A DNA stretch of 64,000 nucleotides from contig NZ_CP018624.1 of assembly GCF_002327185.1 (NCBI RefSeq), forward strand, positions 1,116,001 through 1,180,000. Direction: 5' to 3'. Numbering within the stretch: position 1 is the stretch's first letter; each line of letters begins with the position of its first letter. Below, piece after piece: positions 54,908 through 64,000 of this stretch. The notes beneath the pieces are model-generated. The model had not been told where the DNA came from and made no database searches. It saw nothing but the letters and a program-made list of their open reading frames with translations. Source of the DNA: Clostridium chauvoei (GTDB lineage Bacteria; Bacillota; Clostridia; Clostridiales; Clostridiaceae). Position numbers and translations under genes: made by a program.

Positions 54908-57900
54908 ATGATAAAACAAACATTACTAGAAAACTTTAATAGAGATACTTCAGGCAGAAATCACATAGCTGGAAAAAGAGTATTTGAAAATGATCTTATA
55001 TCTAACTTCTCTATAAATTTAGAAGAAGATCTTATACATTTAAAAGGTAATGTAATTTCTGAAAAATTTATTAGTGAATATTCTACTGAAATAGAAGTTG
55101 ATAGCTATAATAAATCTATAATATCAACGTATTGCACTTGTAAAAATTATGAAAAAAATGAATTTAATAAAGATAATTATTGCTGTAAACATTTAGTAGC
55201 AACTTTTTATAAGTTTCTCCAAGAAATAGATAAAAATAAAGGATTGAAAGATAAATTATATTATAAGAAAGATACTTTAGGTATATTTAAGAAAAATACA
55301 AGTAGTATTCTAAATATATTATTACCTGATAATAAAAACTTAGATGAACTGAAGATAGAAGTTTTTATTAATAAAAAAGGCTTTAATAATAAAATTACTG
55401 CTGATTTTAAAATTGGTGTTAAAGGAATGTCTTCTAATAAATTATATGTTCTTAAAGATTTAAATCAATTTTTAACTGCATATTATAATAAAATTCCAGT
55501 TAAATATGGTAAAGATTTTACTTTTGATATAAAAAAACAAAAGCTTTCAACAAAAGATAAAAGACTTTTACATTTTATAGAACAACTTAAAGAACTGGAT
55601 AATACTTCCGCATTTAATAGAAGACAGGATAAGTATGTAGATGGTAAATCTATAATAATTCCTAAATATTTATTAAGAGATTTTTTTAATATTATAAAAA
55701 AACATCGTATTTACTTAAATGAGGGTTTTTATTTAAGGCCAGTAGAAGGAGAAATATTATTAACTTCTCCTGAAATACAATTTGATTTAAAACTTATACA
55801 AAATGAATATATCTTAAATATAGGTGAAGGATTACCTGATGTTTTAAGTGAAAATGGTGACGTATTTTTATTTGGAACCACTATTTACTTACCAAACTAT
55901 GATTTTTGTTATAAAATTGCACCCTATTTAGAGGTATTTAGTAATACAAGAAGTATTTCTATCCCTAAGGATGAAGAAAAGAAGATTTTGATAAGACTTA
56001 TACCTGAAATTAACTTATTATCAAAAGATCTTTCAATATCAAAAAACATTAGAGATAAAGTTGTATCAGAACCAGTAGAATTTAAGTTCTATTTTGATAA
56101 AGAACAAAATAATATTTCCTTAGTTTTAAAAGTTAAGTATGGTAAATATGAATTTAATATATTTGATGATTTTGAAAAAAAGATAATTTACAGAGATTCT
56201 AAGAAAGAAGAAGAAGTGTTATCTATTTTAAGATCATTGGGATTTGATGCTCATACAAATAAGTTCTATTTAGTAATGGGAGATGACTATATCTTTAGAT
56301 TTTTTAAGACTGAGATAGAAAAACTACAAAATTTAGGTGAAGTATTTTATTCAGAGAATTTTAAAGGACTTAAAAATATATCTTCTAAAAATATTAAAGG
56401 AGAAATAAGAGCAGGTAAATATAATTATTTCGAAATAGAATTTAAAATAGGTGATATTAGTCCAGATGAAAGTACTAATATATTAAGAGCCTTTAGAGAT
56501 AATTTAAAATATTATAAATTAGTAAATGGTGAGTATTTAGATTTAGAGCAATTAGAATTAAATAACTTTTTACATCTTTTAGATATAGTATCAAATGTTG
56601 ATGAAATAGAAAATAATATAATTTCTTTTGACAAAAATAAGGGAGCTTTTATAGATTATTACTTAGATGAAAAGAAAATAAGATATGTAAAGGGAAAAAA
56701 AGAGTTATCAGAAATTAGAAACAAATTTAAAGATATTAATAAACTTAAATTTAAGGAGCCTAAAGATTTAAATGCTCAGTTAAGACCTTACCAAAAACAT
56801 GGATTTAATTGGCTTAAAACTTTAGAATACTTGGGTTTTGGAGGTATATTAGGGGATGAAATGGGCCTTGGAAAGACTCTTCAAATGATAAGCTTTTTAT
56901 TATCAAATAAAGATAAGTCAACCATAGTTATTACACCAACTTCTTTAGTTTATAATTGGAATTTAGAATTTAAAAAATTTGCTCCTTCTATGAAAATAGC
57001 AGTAGTTAATGGGGCAAAAGATGAAAGAGAAGAAATTATAAAAAATAGAGATAAATTTGATGTACTATTAACAACATATAATCTTTTAAAAAGAGATTTG
57101 GATTTATATAAAGACATAGATTTTGATTATTGTATTTTAGATGAAGCTCAATATATAAAGAATAATAATTCTCAAAATTCCAAAGCTGTAAAAATGATAA
57201 AAGCAAATAATAGATTCGCTTTGACAGGTACTCCTATAGAAAATTCCTTAATGGAATTATGGTCTATATTTGATTTTATAATGCCTGGATATCTTTATGA
57301 TGAAAAAAGATTTAGTGTACGATATCATAAAAAACTTAAAGAGAGTCCAGAAATTTTAGAGGATTTAAATAGACTTATTAAACCATTTATATTAAGAAGA
57401 TATAAAAAGGAAGTTATAAAAGAATTGCCTAGCAAAATAGAAAAAAGACTTATTGTCCCATTAAATGAAGAACAAAAGAAAATATACGGAGTATATTCTA
57501 AACATGCTATAGAGCTTATTTCTAAAAAAGTAAAAGAAGATGAATTTAAAAATAGTAAAATTGAAATATTATCATATATAACAAAATTACGACAATTGTG
57601 TTTAGATCCATCAGTTTTAATTAATGATTATACTGCTGGAAGTGGTAAAATAGATGCCCTTCTTGAACTTTTACATCAAAGTATAGAAGAAGGACATAAA
57701 ATTCTTGTGTTTTCACAGTTTACATCAATATTAAAAAATATATCTTTAAAATTAAAAGAAGATAAAATAAAATATTGTTACCTTGATGGTTCTATTCCTG
57801 CTGATAAAAGAATGCCTATGGTAGAGGAATTTAATAATGGTGATATACCTGTATTCTTAATAAGCTTAAAAGCTGGAGGAACAGGACTTAATTTAACTTC

Positions 57901-58159
57901 TGCAGATATAGTAATTCATTTTGATCCTTGGTGGAATCCTGCTGTTGAAGATCAAGCAACTGATAGAGCCCATAGATTAGGTCAAAAGAACGTAGTAGAA
58001 GTGATAAAAATGATTGCAGAGGGAACTATAGAAGAAAAAATTGTTTCTCTACAAGATGAAAAAAGAAAGTTAATATCAAAATTAATAGGAGAGGACTTAG
58101 CAAGTTCAAAAGCTTTAGTTTCTTTAAGTGAAGATGAGATTTTAAATCTATTTAATTAA
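54908..58159 (+). CDS. SNF2 family helicase with SWIM zinc finger
   Basis: A 1083-residue ATPase. An N-terminal SWIM zinc finger (CTCKNYEKN... CCKHLVA, about 77-98) is followed by a long spacer (the bacterial SNF2 N-terminal region). After it come the SNF2 ATPase lobes from about 615: GDEMGLGKT (Walker A), LDEAQYIKN (Walker B), ALTGTPIENS (motif III), then the helicase C-terminal lobe with VFSQFTS and DRAHRLGQKN near the end. It likely remodels protein-DNA complexes or RNA polymerase. Such proteins are common as single genes in Firmicutes. AGAGGAG start. Confidence 0.9.
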   Translation: MIKQTLLENFNRDTSGRNHIAGKRVFENDLISNFSINLEEDLIHLKGNVISEKFISEYSTEIEVDSYNKSIISTYCTCKNYEKNEFNKDNYCCKHLVATFYKFLQEIDKNKGLKDKLYYKKDTLGIFKKNTSSILNILLPDNKNLDELKIEVFINKKGFNNKITADFKIGVKGMSSNKLYVLKDLNQFLTAYYNKIPVKYGKDFTFDIKKQKLSTKDKRLLHFIEQLKELDNTSAFNRRQDKYVDGKSIIIPKYLLRDFFNIIKKHRIYLNEGFYLRPVEGEILLTSPEIQFDLKLIQNEYILNIGEGLPDVLSENGDVFLFGTTIYLPNYDFCYKIAPYLEVFSNTRSISIPKDEEKKILIRLIPEINLLSKDLSISKNIRDKVVSEPVEFKFYFDKEQNNISLVLKVKYGKYEFNIFDDFEKKIIYRDSKKEEEVLSILRSLGFDAHTNKFYLVMGDDYIFRFFKTEIEKLQNLGEVFYSENFKGLKNISSKNIKGEIRAGKYNYFEIEFKIGDISPDESTNILRAFRDNLKYYKLVNGEYLDLEQLELNNFLHLLDIVSNVDEIENNIISFDKNKGAFIDYYLDEKKIRYVKGKKELSEIRNKFKDINKLKFKEPKDLNAQLRPYQKHGFNWLKTLEYLGFGGILGDEMGLGKTLQMISFLLSNKDKSTIVITPTSLVYNWNLEFKKFAPSMKIAVVNGAKDEREEIIKNRDKFDVLLTTYNLLKRDLDLYKDIDFDYCILDEAQYIKNNNSQNSKAVKMIKANNRFALTGTPIENSLMELWSIFDFIMPGYLYDEKRFSVRYHKKLKESPEILEDLNRLIKPFILRRYKKEVIKELPSKIEKRLIVPLNEEQKKIYGVYSKHAIELISKKVKEDEFKNSKIEILSYITKLRQLCLDPSVLINDYTAGSGKIDALLELLHQSIEEGHKILVFSQFTSILKNISLKLKEDKIKYCYLDGSIPADKRMPMVEEFNNGDIPVFLISLKAGGTGLNLTSADIVIHFDPWWNPAVEDQATDRAHRLGQKNVVEVIKMIAEGTIEEKIVSLQDEKRKLISKLIGEDLASSKALVSLSEDEILNLFN

Positions 58160-58220
58160 GAACAATTATAAATTCTAATTAGTATACTACAAATAAATAG
58201 ACTTTAATTTGGAGGTACTA

Positions 58221-59015
58221 ATGTCATATAGTGATATATATAAATCTTTAGGACTTAATACAGAAATTGAAAGACTAAAAAAACAAGCATATATGGGATG
58301 GGATAGAGAAATTAATATGCTTAAGTTCTTAGGTCTAAAAGATGGAATGAAAATTCTAGAAGTCGGTAGCGGTCCTGGATTTGTCACCGAACTTTTACTT
58401 AATGAATTTAAAAATAGTAGTGTTATATCTTTAGATGTAGATAAAAATCTTATGGATATTTCAAAAAATAGATTGAAAAATATTTTTAATGAAAGATTAG
58501 GATTTGTACAAGAATCAATATTAAATACTTCCTTTAATGATAATACCTTTGATTTTGTATTAGTTAGATTTGTATATCAGCATATTAATAATACTAATAC
58601 TGCAACTAAAGAAATATATAGAATTTTAAAACCAGGTGGGAAAGTAGTTATAGTAGATATAGATAATGGAATATGGGGAGTTACAAATCCTGAGCTAAAA
58701 CTAATTCCATATTTAAATAATAACCTAGCTAAATTTCAAAATAGTTCTGGTGGTGATAGAAATATAGGTAGAAAGCTTATCAAGTTATTAAAGTACTCTG
58801 GATTTACAAATCTAGATTTTCAAGTAGTAGCAAAGCATAGTGATATTTTAGGTATGGATAAATTTAAAAATTTAAGTAGTATTCCGAATGCTGATAGATT
58901 TATGGTAAATCCTCAAATATCAAAAATTATTTCAAGCTATAACAATTTCTATAATTCTAAAGATTCTACTATAATTTTGTTAATTCTTATGGCTTGTGGT
59001 GAAAAACCTAATTAA
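58221..59015 (+). CDS. Class I SAM-dependent methyltransferase
   Basis: Start at ATG 58221 after TTGGAGGTAC (264 residues). SAM motif I is ILEVGSGPGFVT (about 48-59), and post-I DVDKN (about 78-82) and KPGGKVVIVDID (about 140-151) follow. The fold matches Methyltransf_11/25 small-molecule methyltransferases. Substrate unknown; no biosynthetic neighbours. Confidence 0.85.
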   Translation: MSYSDIYKSLGLNTEIERLKKQAYMGWDREINMLKFLGLKDGMKILEVGSGPGFVTELLLNEFKNSSVISLDVDKNLMDISKNRLKNIFNERLGFVQESILNTSFNDNTFDFVLVRFVYQHINNTNTATKEIYRILKPGGKVVIVDIDNGIWGVTNPELKLIPYLNNNLAKFQNSSGGDRNIGRKLIKLLKYSGFTNLDFQVVAKHSDILGMDKFKNLSSIPNADRFMVNPQISKIISSYNNFYNSKDSTIILLILMACGEKPN

Positions 59016-59018
59016 TAA

Positions 59019-59053
59019 GATACGGGCTATTTATTTAATGGCTCGTATTTTCT
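59019..59053 (+). terminator. Terminator
   Basis: ATACGGGCTATT (59021-59032) pairs with AATGGCTCGTAT (59038-59049, one G-U pair), then TTTT. Confidence 0.75.
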
Positions 59054-59134
59054 TAATTATATAACTCTTATTTTAAAAATAGTTTTGTGATAGAATATGA
59101 TTATATTAATTTTTATATAGACGGAGGATTGAAA

Positions 59135-61789
59135 ATGGCATTAACCCCAATGATGAGACAATATCTTGAGATAAAGGAAAGATATTCTGATTGTATACTT
59201 TTCTTTAGACTTGGAGATTTTTATGAAATGTTTTTTGAAGATGCAAAAACAGCTTCAAGAGAACTTGAATTAGTATTAACAGGAAGAGATTGCGGATTAG
59301 AAGAAAGAGCACCTATGTGTGGTATTCCATTCCATGCATCTACTTCATATATATCAAGACTTGTAACTAAAGGATATAAAGTAGCTATTTGTGAACAAGT
59401 TGAAGATCCAGCAGTAGCTAAAGGAATCGTTAAAAGGGATGTAATAAAAGTTATTACGCCTGGTACATATACAGAACAAAATAATGATAGTGAGTATAAA
59501 AATACATATATACTATCATTATACGAAGATGATGAATATTTTGGTATAGCTTCTTCTGATATATCAACAGGAGAATTTAAAACAACATCATTTAAAAATT
59601 TAAAATCTACTTTATTTGATGAAATTTCAAAAATAAATCCTAAGGAAATTATAGTTGATTTAAATATTAGTGAATTATTATTAAATGAAATATCATCAAT
59701 AAATGGTGCATTAATAACTAAGAGGAATTTAAAAGATTTTCATTGTACAGATAATGAGCTTATTGAACAATTTAGTGAGGTAGAAATTATAGGATTACAT
59801 AATAGTTCAAAACTTGCATCTTCCGTATTACTTAAATATATACATGAAACACAAAAAATAAGCTTAACTAATATAAATACGCTTGAATATTACGATATAG
59901 TAAATTATATGACTATAGATGGTAATTCAAGAAGAAACTTAGAGTTAACAGAAAGCCTTAAGGAAAAATCTAAAAAGGGCAGTCTAATTTGGGTGTTAGA
60001 TAAAACAGCTACTTCTATGGGGGGGAGATCTTTAAGAAAATGGATAGAAGAGCCTCTAATAATAAAAAAGGAAATAGAAAACAGATTATTAGGTGTTGAA
60101 GAGTTAACAACTAATCTTTCTTTTAATGATGACTTAAGAACAAGTCTAAAAGATATTTATGATATTGAAAGAATTGTTGGTAAAATATCAAATAAAAATG
60201 TTAATGGAAAAGATTTAGTATCCTTAAAAATTTCTCTTGAGAAACTTCCAGGAATTAAAGAGCAACTTAAAAACTGTACATCACCATTACTTAAAACTTG
60301 GTTTAATGAATTAGATGAGATTAGGGATATTAAAGATTTATTATCAAAATCTTTATTAAATGATCCATCTATTGCATTAAAAGAAGGAAACATAATAAGA
60401 GATGGATATAATAAAGAAGTAGATGAACTAAGAAAAGCTAAATCCCACGGAAAAGAGTGGATAGCTTCTCTTGAAAGTAAAGAAAGAGAGTTTACTGGGA
60501 TTAAATCTTTAAAAGTAGGCTATAATAAAGTATTTGGATACTATATAGAAATATCTAAAGCCAACTATAGCTCTATTCCTGAAGGAAGATATGTAAGAAA
60601 ACAAACTCTTTCAAACGCTGAAAGATTTATTACACAAGAGCTTAAGGAAATGGAAGAAAAAATCTTAGGTGCTGAAGAAAAGTTAGTTGCATTAGAATAC
60701 GAACTTTTTATAGAAATTAGAGAAAAAGTTGAAAAGGAAATTTCAAGACTTAAAAAGAGTGCTAAGATTATAGGGAATTTAGATGCTTTATCTACTTTAG
60801 CTTTAGTTGCAGTAGAAAATGATTATGTAAAACCTAATATTAATGAAGATGGAATAATAGATATAAAAGATGGTAGGCATCCAGTTGTAGAAAAAGTAAT
60901 TGGAAATGGAGAGTTTGTCTCTAATGATACTAGCTTAAATCAAAAAGAAAATCAGTTGCTACTAATTACAGGGCCTAATATGGCGGGTAAATCGACTTAT
61001 ATGAGACAAGTCGCATTAATTACACTTATGGCTCAAGTAGGGTCCTTTGTCCCTGCTAGAGAGGCTAATATAGCCATATGTGATAAAATTTTTACAAGAA
61101 TAGGTGCCTCTGATGATTTAGCTGGTGGTAAATCAACTTTTATGGTAGAAATGTGGGAAGTTTCTAATATATTAAAAAATGCAACATCTAAAAGTTTAGT
61201 TTTATTAGATGAAGTAGGAAGAGGAACTTCAACTTATGATGGACTAAGTATAGCTTGGTCAGTAATTGAGTATATTTCTAAAAATAAAAATCTAAAATGT
61301 AAGACATTATTCGCAACGCATTATCACGAGTTAACTAAGCTTGAGGGAGTAATAGACGGAGTTAAAAATTACTCTGTAGCAGTAAAGGAAATAGAAGATA
61401 ACGTAATATTCCTTCGTAAAATAGTAGAAGGTGGAGCAGATCAATCTTATGGTATCGAAGTAGCTAAACTTGCTGGATTACCTATAGATGTTATTAATAG
61501 AGCTAAAGAAATTCTTCAGTCTTTAGAAAATACTACAGATTTAAATAAAAAAACTGAAAATAAATCTGAATCTGAATCAGTTAAGTCTGAAATTTCTATA
61601 GATACATATAAAAAAGAAGAAGAAATCCTTAAAAAGGATATAGGAAATAATTATCAAATGGATTTTACTATGATAGAAAAGGAAAATCTTATAAATATAA
61701 TTTCAGATGTAGATGTTATGGGACTAACACCTATGGAAGCTATGAACACCTTATATAAATTTGTATTAGAAGCTAAGAAGTTTAAGTAA
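59135..61789 (+). CDS. mutS: DNA mismatch repair protein MutS
   Basis: Start at ATG 59135 after CGGAGGATT (884 residues); an upstream in-frame ATG at 59087 has no site. The N-terminal mismatch-binding domain has [15 protein letters not shown], with the Phe-x-Glu-type wedge. The ATPase has GPNMAGKST (Walker A, about 613-621), [14 protein letters not shown] and [23 protein letters not shown] and the C-terminal region follow. It recognises base mismatches and recruits MutL, encoded 15 bases downstream. Confidence 0.95.
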   Translation: MALTPMMRQYLEIKERYSDCILFFRLGDFYEMFFEDAKTASRELELVLTGRDCGLEERAPMCGIPFHASTSYISRLVTKGYKVAICEQVEDPAVAKGIVKRDVIKVITPGTYTEQNNDSEYKNTYILSLYEDDEYFGIASSDISTGEFKTTSFKNLKSTLFDEISKINPKEIIVDLNISELLLNEISSINGALITKRNLKDFHCTDNELIEQFSEVEIIGLHNSSKLASSVLLKYIHETQKISLTNINTLEYYDIVNYMTIDGNSRRNLELTESLKEKSKKGSLIWVLDKTATSMGGRSLRKWIEEPLIIKKEIENRLLGVEELTTNLSFNDDLRTSLKDIYDIERIVGKISNKNVNGKDLVSLKISLEKLPGIKEQLKNCTSPLLKTWFNELDEIRDIKDLLSKSLLNDPSIALKEGNIIRDGYNKEVDELRKAKSHGKEWIASLESKEREFTGIKSLKVGYNKVFGYYIEISKANYSSIPEGRYVRKQTLSNAERFITQELKEMEEKILGAEEKLVALEYELFIEIREKVEKEISRLKKSAKIIGNLDALSTLALVAVENDYVKPNINEDGIIDIKDGRHPVVEKVIGNGEFVSNDTSLNQKENQLLLITGPNMAGKSTYMRQVALITLMAQVGSFVPAREANIAICDKIFTRIGASDDLAGGKSTFMVEMWEVSNILKNATSKSLVLLDEVGRGTSTYDGLSIAWSVIEYISKNKNLKCKTLFATHYHELTKLEGVIDGVKNYSVAVKEIEDNVIFLRKIVEGGADQSYGIEVAKLAGLPIDVINRAKEILQSLENTTDLNKKTENKSESESVKSEISIDTYKKEEEILKKDIGNNYQMDFTMIEKENLINIISDVDVMGLTPMEAMNTLYKFVLEAKKFK

Positions 61790-61804
61790 ATTTGAGGTGG
61801 TTTA

Positions 61805-63718
61805 ATGAAAAGAATAAATTTACTAGATGAAAATACATCAAATAAAATAGCTGCAGGAGAGGTTGTTGAAAGACCTTCTTCTGTAGTTAAAGAATTAGTA
61901 GAGAACTCAATTGATGCTAACTCTAAAAATATAATTATAGAAATTGAAGATGGGGGAAGCTCATTAATTAGAATAATTGATGATGGTGATGGAATCCATA
62001 AAGAAGATATAAATAAAGCATTTCTTCCCCATGCAACATCTAAAATAAAAACAGTTGAAGATATATATTCTATAAATACCTTAGGATTTAGAGGAGAAGC
62101 ACTTCCATCTATAGCATCAGTATCAAAAATAACATTAAAAAGTAAACCAAATGATGAGGATTTTGGCAGAGAAATTAAAATAGAAGGTGGAGAAATACTA
62201 GGAACTAGTGATATTGGTATGAATAAAGGAACCTTTATAGAGGTAAAAGACTTATTCTATAATGTTCCTGCTAGAAAGAAGTTTTTAAAATCAACTTCAA
62301 GAGAAGCAGCTTTAATAAATGATATAATTACTAGAATAGCATTATCTAACGCTGAAATATCTTTTAAATTATATAATAATGGCAAAAAGTTAATTCATAC
62401 TTATGGAAATGGAAATCTAAAAGATGCAATAAGAACCCTTTATAATAAAACAATTAGCGATAATATAATTTATTTTGAACATCATGAAGATGAAATCTCT
62501 TTATATGGGTATATAGGAAAAGAAGATATTGCACGAGGCTCTAGAAATAATCAAAGCATCTTTGTCAATGGAAGATATATCAAAAATAAAACTATTGTTG
62601 TTGCTATAGAAAATGCATTTAAATCTTTTTCTACAGTAAATAAGTTTCCTTACTTTGTATTATTTATAGAAGTATATCCAGAATTTGTAGATGTAAATAT
62701 ACATCCAACCAAAGCAGAAATAAAGTTTAAAGATGAACGTTTAATATTTAAAAAAGTATTTGATTCTGTCCATGGAGCTTTTAAAGAAGAAGTATTTAAT
62801 ACTTTTAAAATTAATGAACCTGATGTTAATAAAGATAATGATAATACTATAGAAAACTTAGCTTTTGATATGGATTATAAAGAACCTCTATATGAATATG
62901 AGAAGAAATTAAATATTCCATTATTTCAAAATGTAGAAGAAGAGAAAAAAGAAATAATTAATATTGCTAATAATATAACTAAAGAAGATATTAAAAAGGA
63001 AGAAGATATTTATAATAGTTTACGTAATTTAAAAGACCATAAAGAATCTATCTCTATACCTGTTGATTTACAATCTAATAATAAAGAATTAGCTGTTAAT
63101 GAGAATTCATATTCTATAAATGAAAAACTTAATCCTAAATTTCCTAAACTTAAAATAATAGGACAGTTTAATAAAACTTATATTTTAGGAGAATATGATG
63201 AAGTTTTATATATGATAGATCAACATGCAGCACACGAAAAAATATTGTTTGAAAAATATTTAAATAATATAGAAAATGGAAGTATAGTAGTTCAAACATT
63301 ACTAATACCAACATTAATTGATTTAACTATAGATGATTATAGTTACTATGAAGAAAATGTTGAAATCTTTAATAATGCAGGGTTTACAGTAGAAAACTTT
63401 GGTGGAAATACTTTATCTTTAAAAGAAGTACCTTATTTTTTAGGAAAACTTGATGCCAAAAGGTTATTTTTAGAAATATTAGATAATCTAAAAATATTAG
63501 GTTCAGGGAAAACTACAGAAGTAAAATATAATAAAATAGCAACTATGGCTTGTAAGGCTGCTGTTAAAGCTAATGATTATTTAAATGAAATGGAAATAGA
63601 AAAATTAATAAACGATTTAAGATATATAGAAGATCCCTTCCATTGTCCTCACGGGAGACCAATTATAATTAAATTCACAGGATATGAACTAGATAAAAAA
63701 TTTAGAAGAATAATTTAG
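61805..63718 (+). CDS. mutL: DNA mismatch repair protein MutL (endonuclease type)
   Basis: A 637-residue MutL. The N-terminal GHKL ATPase has KIAAGEVVERPSSVVKELVENSIDA, DDGDGI and LGFRGEALPSI. The C-terminal domain has MIDQHAAHEKILFE (the DQHA-x2-E-x4-E endonuclease motif), ACKAAVKAND and CPHGRP, so it nicks DNA itself, as expected in organisms without MutH. GAGGTGG start, one transcript with mutS. Confidence 0.95.
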   Translation: MKRINLLDENTSNKIAAGEVVERPSSVVKELVENSIDANSKNIIIEIEDGGSSLIRIIDDGDGIHKEDINKAFLPHATSKIKTVEDIYSINTLGFRGEALPSIASVSKITLKSKPNDEDFGREIKIEGGEILGTSDIGMNKGTFIEVKDLFYNVPARKKFLKSTSREAALINDIITRIALSNAEISFKLYNNGKKLIHTYGNGNLKDAIRTLYNKTISDNIIYFEHHEDEISLYGYIGKEDIARGSRNNQSIFVNGRYIKNKTIVVAIENAFKSFSTVNKFPYFVLFIEVYPEFVDVNIHPTKAEIKFKDERLIFKKVFDSVHGAFKEEVFNTFKINEPDVNKDNDNTIENLAFDMDYKEPLYEYEKKLNIPLFQNVEEEKKEIINIANNITKEDIKKEEDIYNSLRNLKDHKESISIPVDLQSNNKELAVNENSYSINEKLNPKFPKLKIIGQFNKTYILGEYDEVLYMIDQHAAHEKILFEKYLNNIENGSIVVQTLLIPTLIDLTIDDYSYYEENVEIFNNAGFTVENFGGNTLSLKEVPYFLGKLDAKRLFLEILDNLKILGSGKTTEVKYNKIATMACKAAVKANDYLNEMEIEKLINDLRYIEDPFHCPHGRPIIIKFTGYELDKKFRRII

Positions 63719-63751
63719 TTTAAAACATTAAAATTTTATAAGGAGAATAGG

Positions 63752-64000
63752 ATGAAGGATAAAGTATTAGTTATTGCTGGTCCTACTGCAGTGGGAAAAA
63801 CAGAGTTATCAATAAAACTTGCTAAAGAGCTTAATGGAGAAATTATTTCAACAGACTCAATGCAAATATATAAATATATGGATATAGGCTCAGCTAAAAT
63901 ATCGCAAGAAGAAATGGATGGAATAAAACATCATATGATAGATATTATAGAGCCTGATAAAGCGTTTTCGGTTTCTGATTATAAAGACATAGCATCAAAA
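63752..64000 (+). CDS. miaA: tRNA dimethylallyltransferase, N-terminal part (cut by window edge)
   Basis: From ATG 63752 after AAGGAGAA the frame is open to the window end (83 codons). P-loop [12 protein letters not shown] (about 9-20), then [21 protein letters not shown] with the conserved Asp and Gln. It puts the dimethylallyl group on A37 of tRNA, the substrate of MiaB. It follows mutL by 33 bases, the common clostridial order mutS-mutL-miaA. Confidence 0.94.
   Translation, partial: MKDKVLVIAGPTAVGKTELSIKLAKELNGEIISTDSMQIYKYMDIGSAKISQEEMDGIKHHMIDIIEPDKAFSVSDYKDIASK

Noticed and set aside
1-64000. tRNA, rRNA, prophage, insertion sequence, CRISPR array, replication origin
   Set aside because: None of the typical sequence features was seen in any intergenic region; the longest gaps (24793-25186 and 43153-43507) were read without finding them.

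Overview
The window is chromosomal DNA from a low-GC, anaerobic, spore-forming-type Firmicute, most likely Clostridium sensu stricto close to C. perfringens. I base this on the strong AT bias, the clean AGGAGG-type ribosome binding sites, the narABC nitrate-reductase set as known from C. perfringens, the IspH-S1 fusion typical of clostridia, and the miaB-mutS-mutL-miaA order. The species cannot be fixed from sequence reading alone. No rRNA, tRNA, insertion sequence, prophage or CRISPR array was seen.

Layout. 1-3200: the start of ldh on the minus strand, then small clostridial proteins of unknown role, including a protein built from about 31 glycine-led tetrapeptides. 3200-15780: a nitrate-respiration/assimilation and molybdenum island. 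It holds narA-narB-narC (nitrate reductase, four-cluster ferredoxin, flavoprotein), a convergent SLAC1/TehA-type anion channel, and then mobB, a Moco-type riboswitch, moeA, mobA, moaB, modA, modB, a second MoeA-like protein, moaC, moaA and a MOSC protein. moaD, moaE and modC are not in the cluster. 15780-19740: a decaying stretch with a frameshifted ABC ATPase, a frameshifted ABC permease and a broken metallophosphoesterase. 19900-31640: small-molecule transporters, envelope proteins and conserved unknowns. This includes a fusion of an SF1 helicase-like ATPase half with a complete LexA-type autoprotease, a ZIP metal transporter behind a long structured leader, and a DUF1846 gene broken in an A-tract. 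31700-45830: RNase J, NERD, HAD, MFS, YgjP-like peptidase, threonine dehydratase, SDR, TIM-barrel, pseudouridine synthase, MnmM-like methyltransferase and RpiR regulator. 45900-64000: HI0933-like flavoprotein, cmk, ispH-S1, GNAT, a secreted metallo-beta-lactamase-fold protein with a frameshifted signal peptide, miaB, SNF2 helicase, methyltransferase, mutS, mutL and the start of miaA.

How the parts work together. The nar genes need molybdopterin, and almost everything between the nar genes and 15.7 kb serves to import molybdate, make the cofactor or load it. The Moco-type riboswitch before moeA would give feedback control, and a nested Rex-like/CRP-like site before narA would give redox or anaerobic control. 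The last 12 kb is a housekeeping block for tRNA modification (miaB, miaA) and mismatch repair (mutS, mutL).

Best candidates for something new are the helicase-half/LexA fusion at 22440-23861, the unassigned leader RNA before the ZIP transporter at 24900-25109, the glycine-tetrad protein at 1945-2469, and the hairpin that hides the ribosome binding site at 54284-54333. Several frameshifts fall in A or AT runs (29438, 51616, about 17335). These are either real decay, slippage-controlled genes, or sequencing errors.
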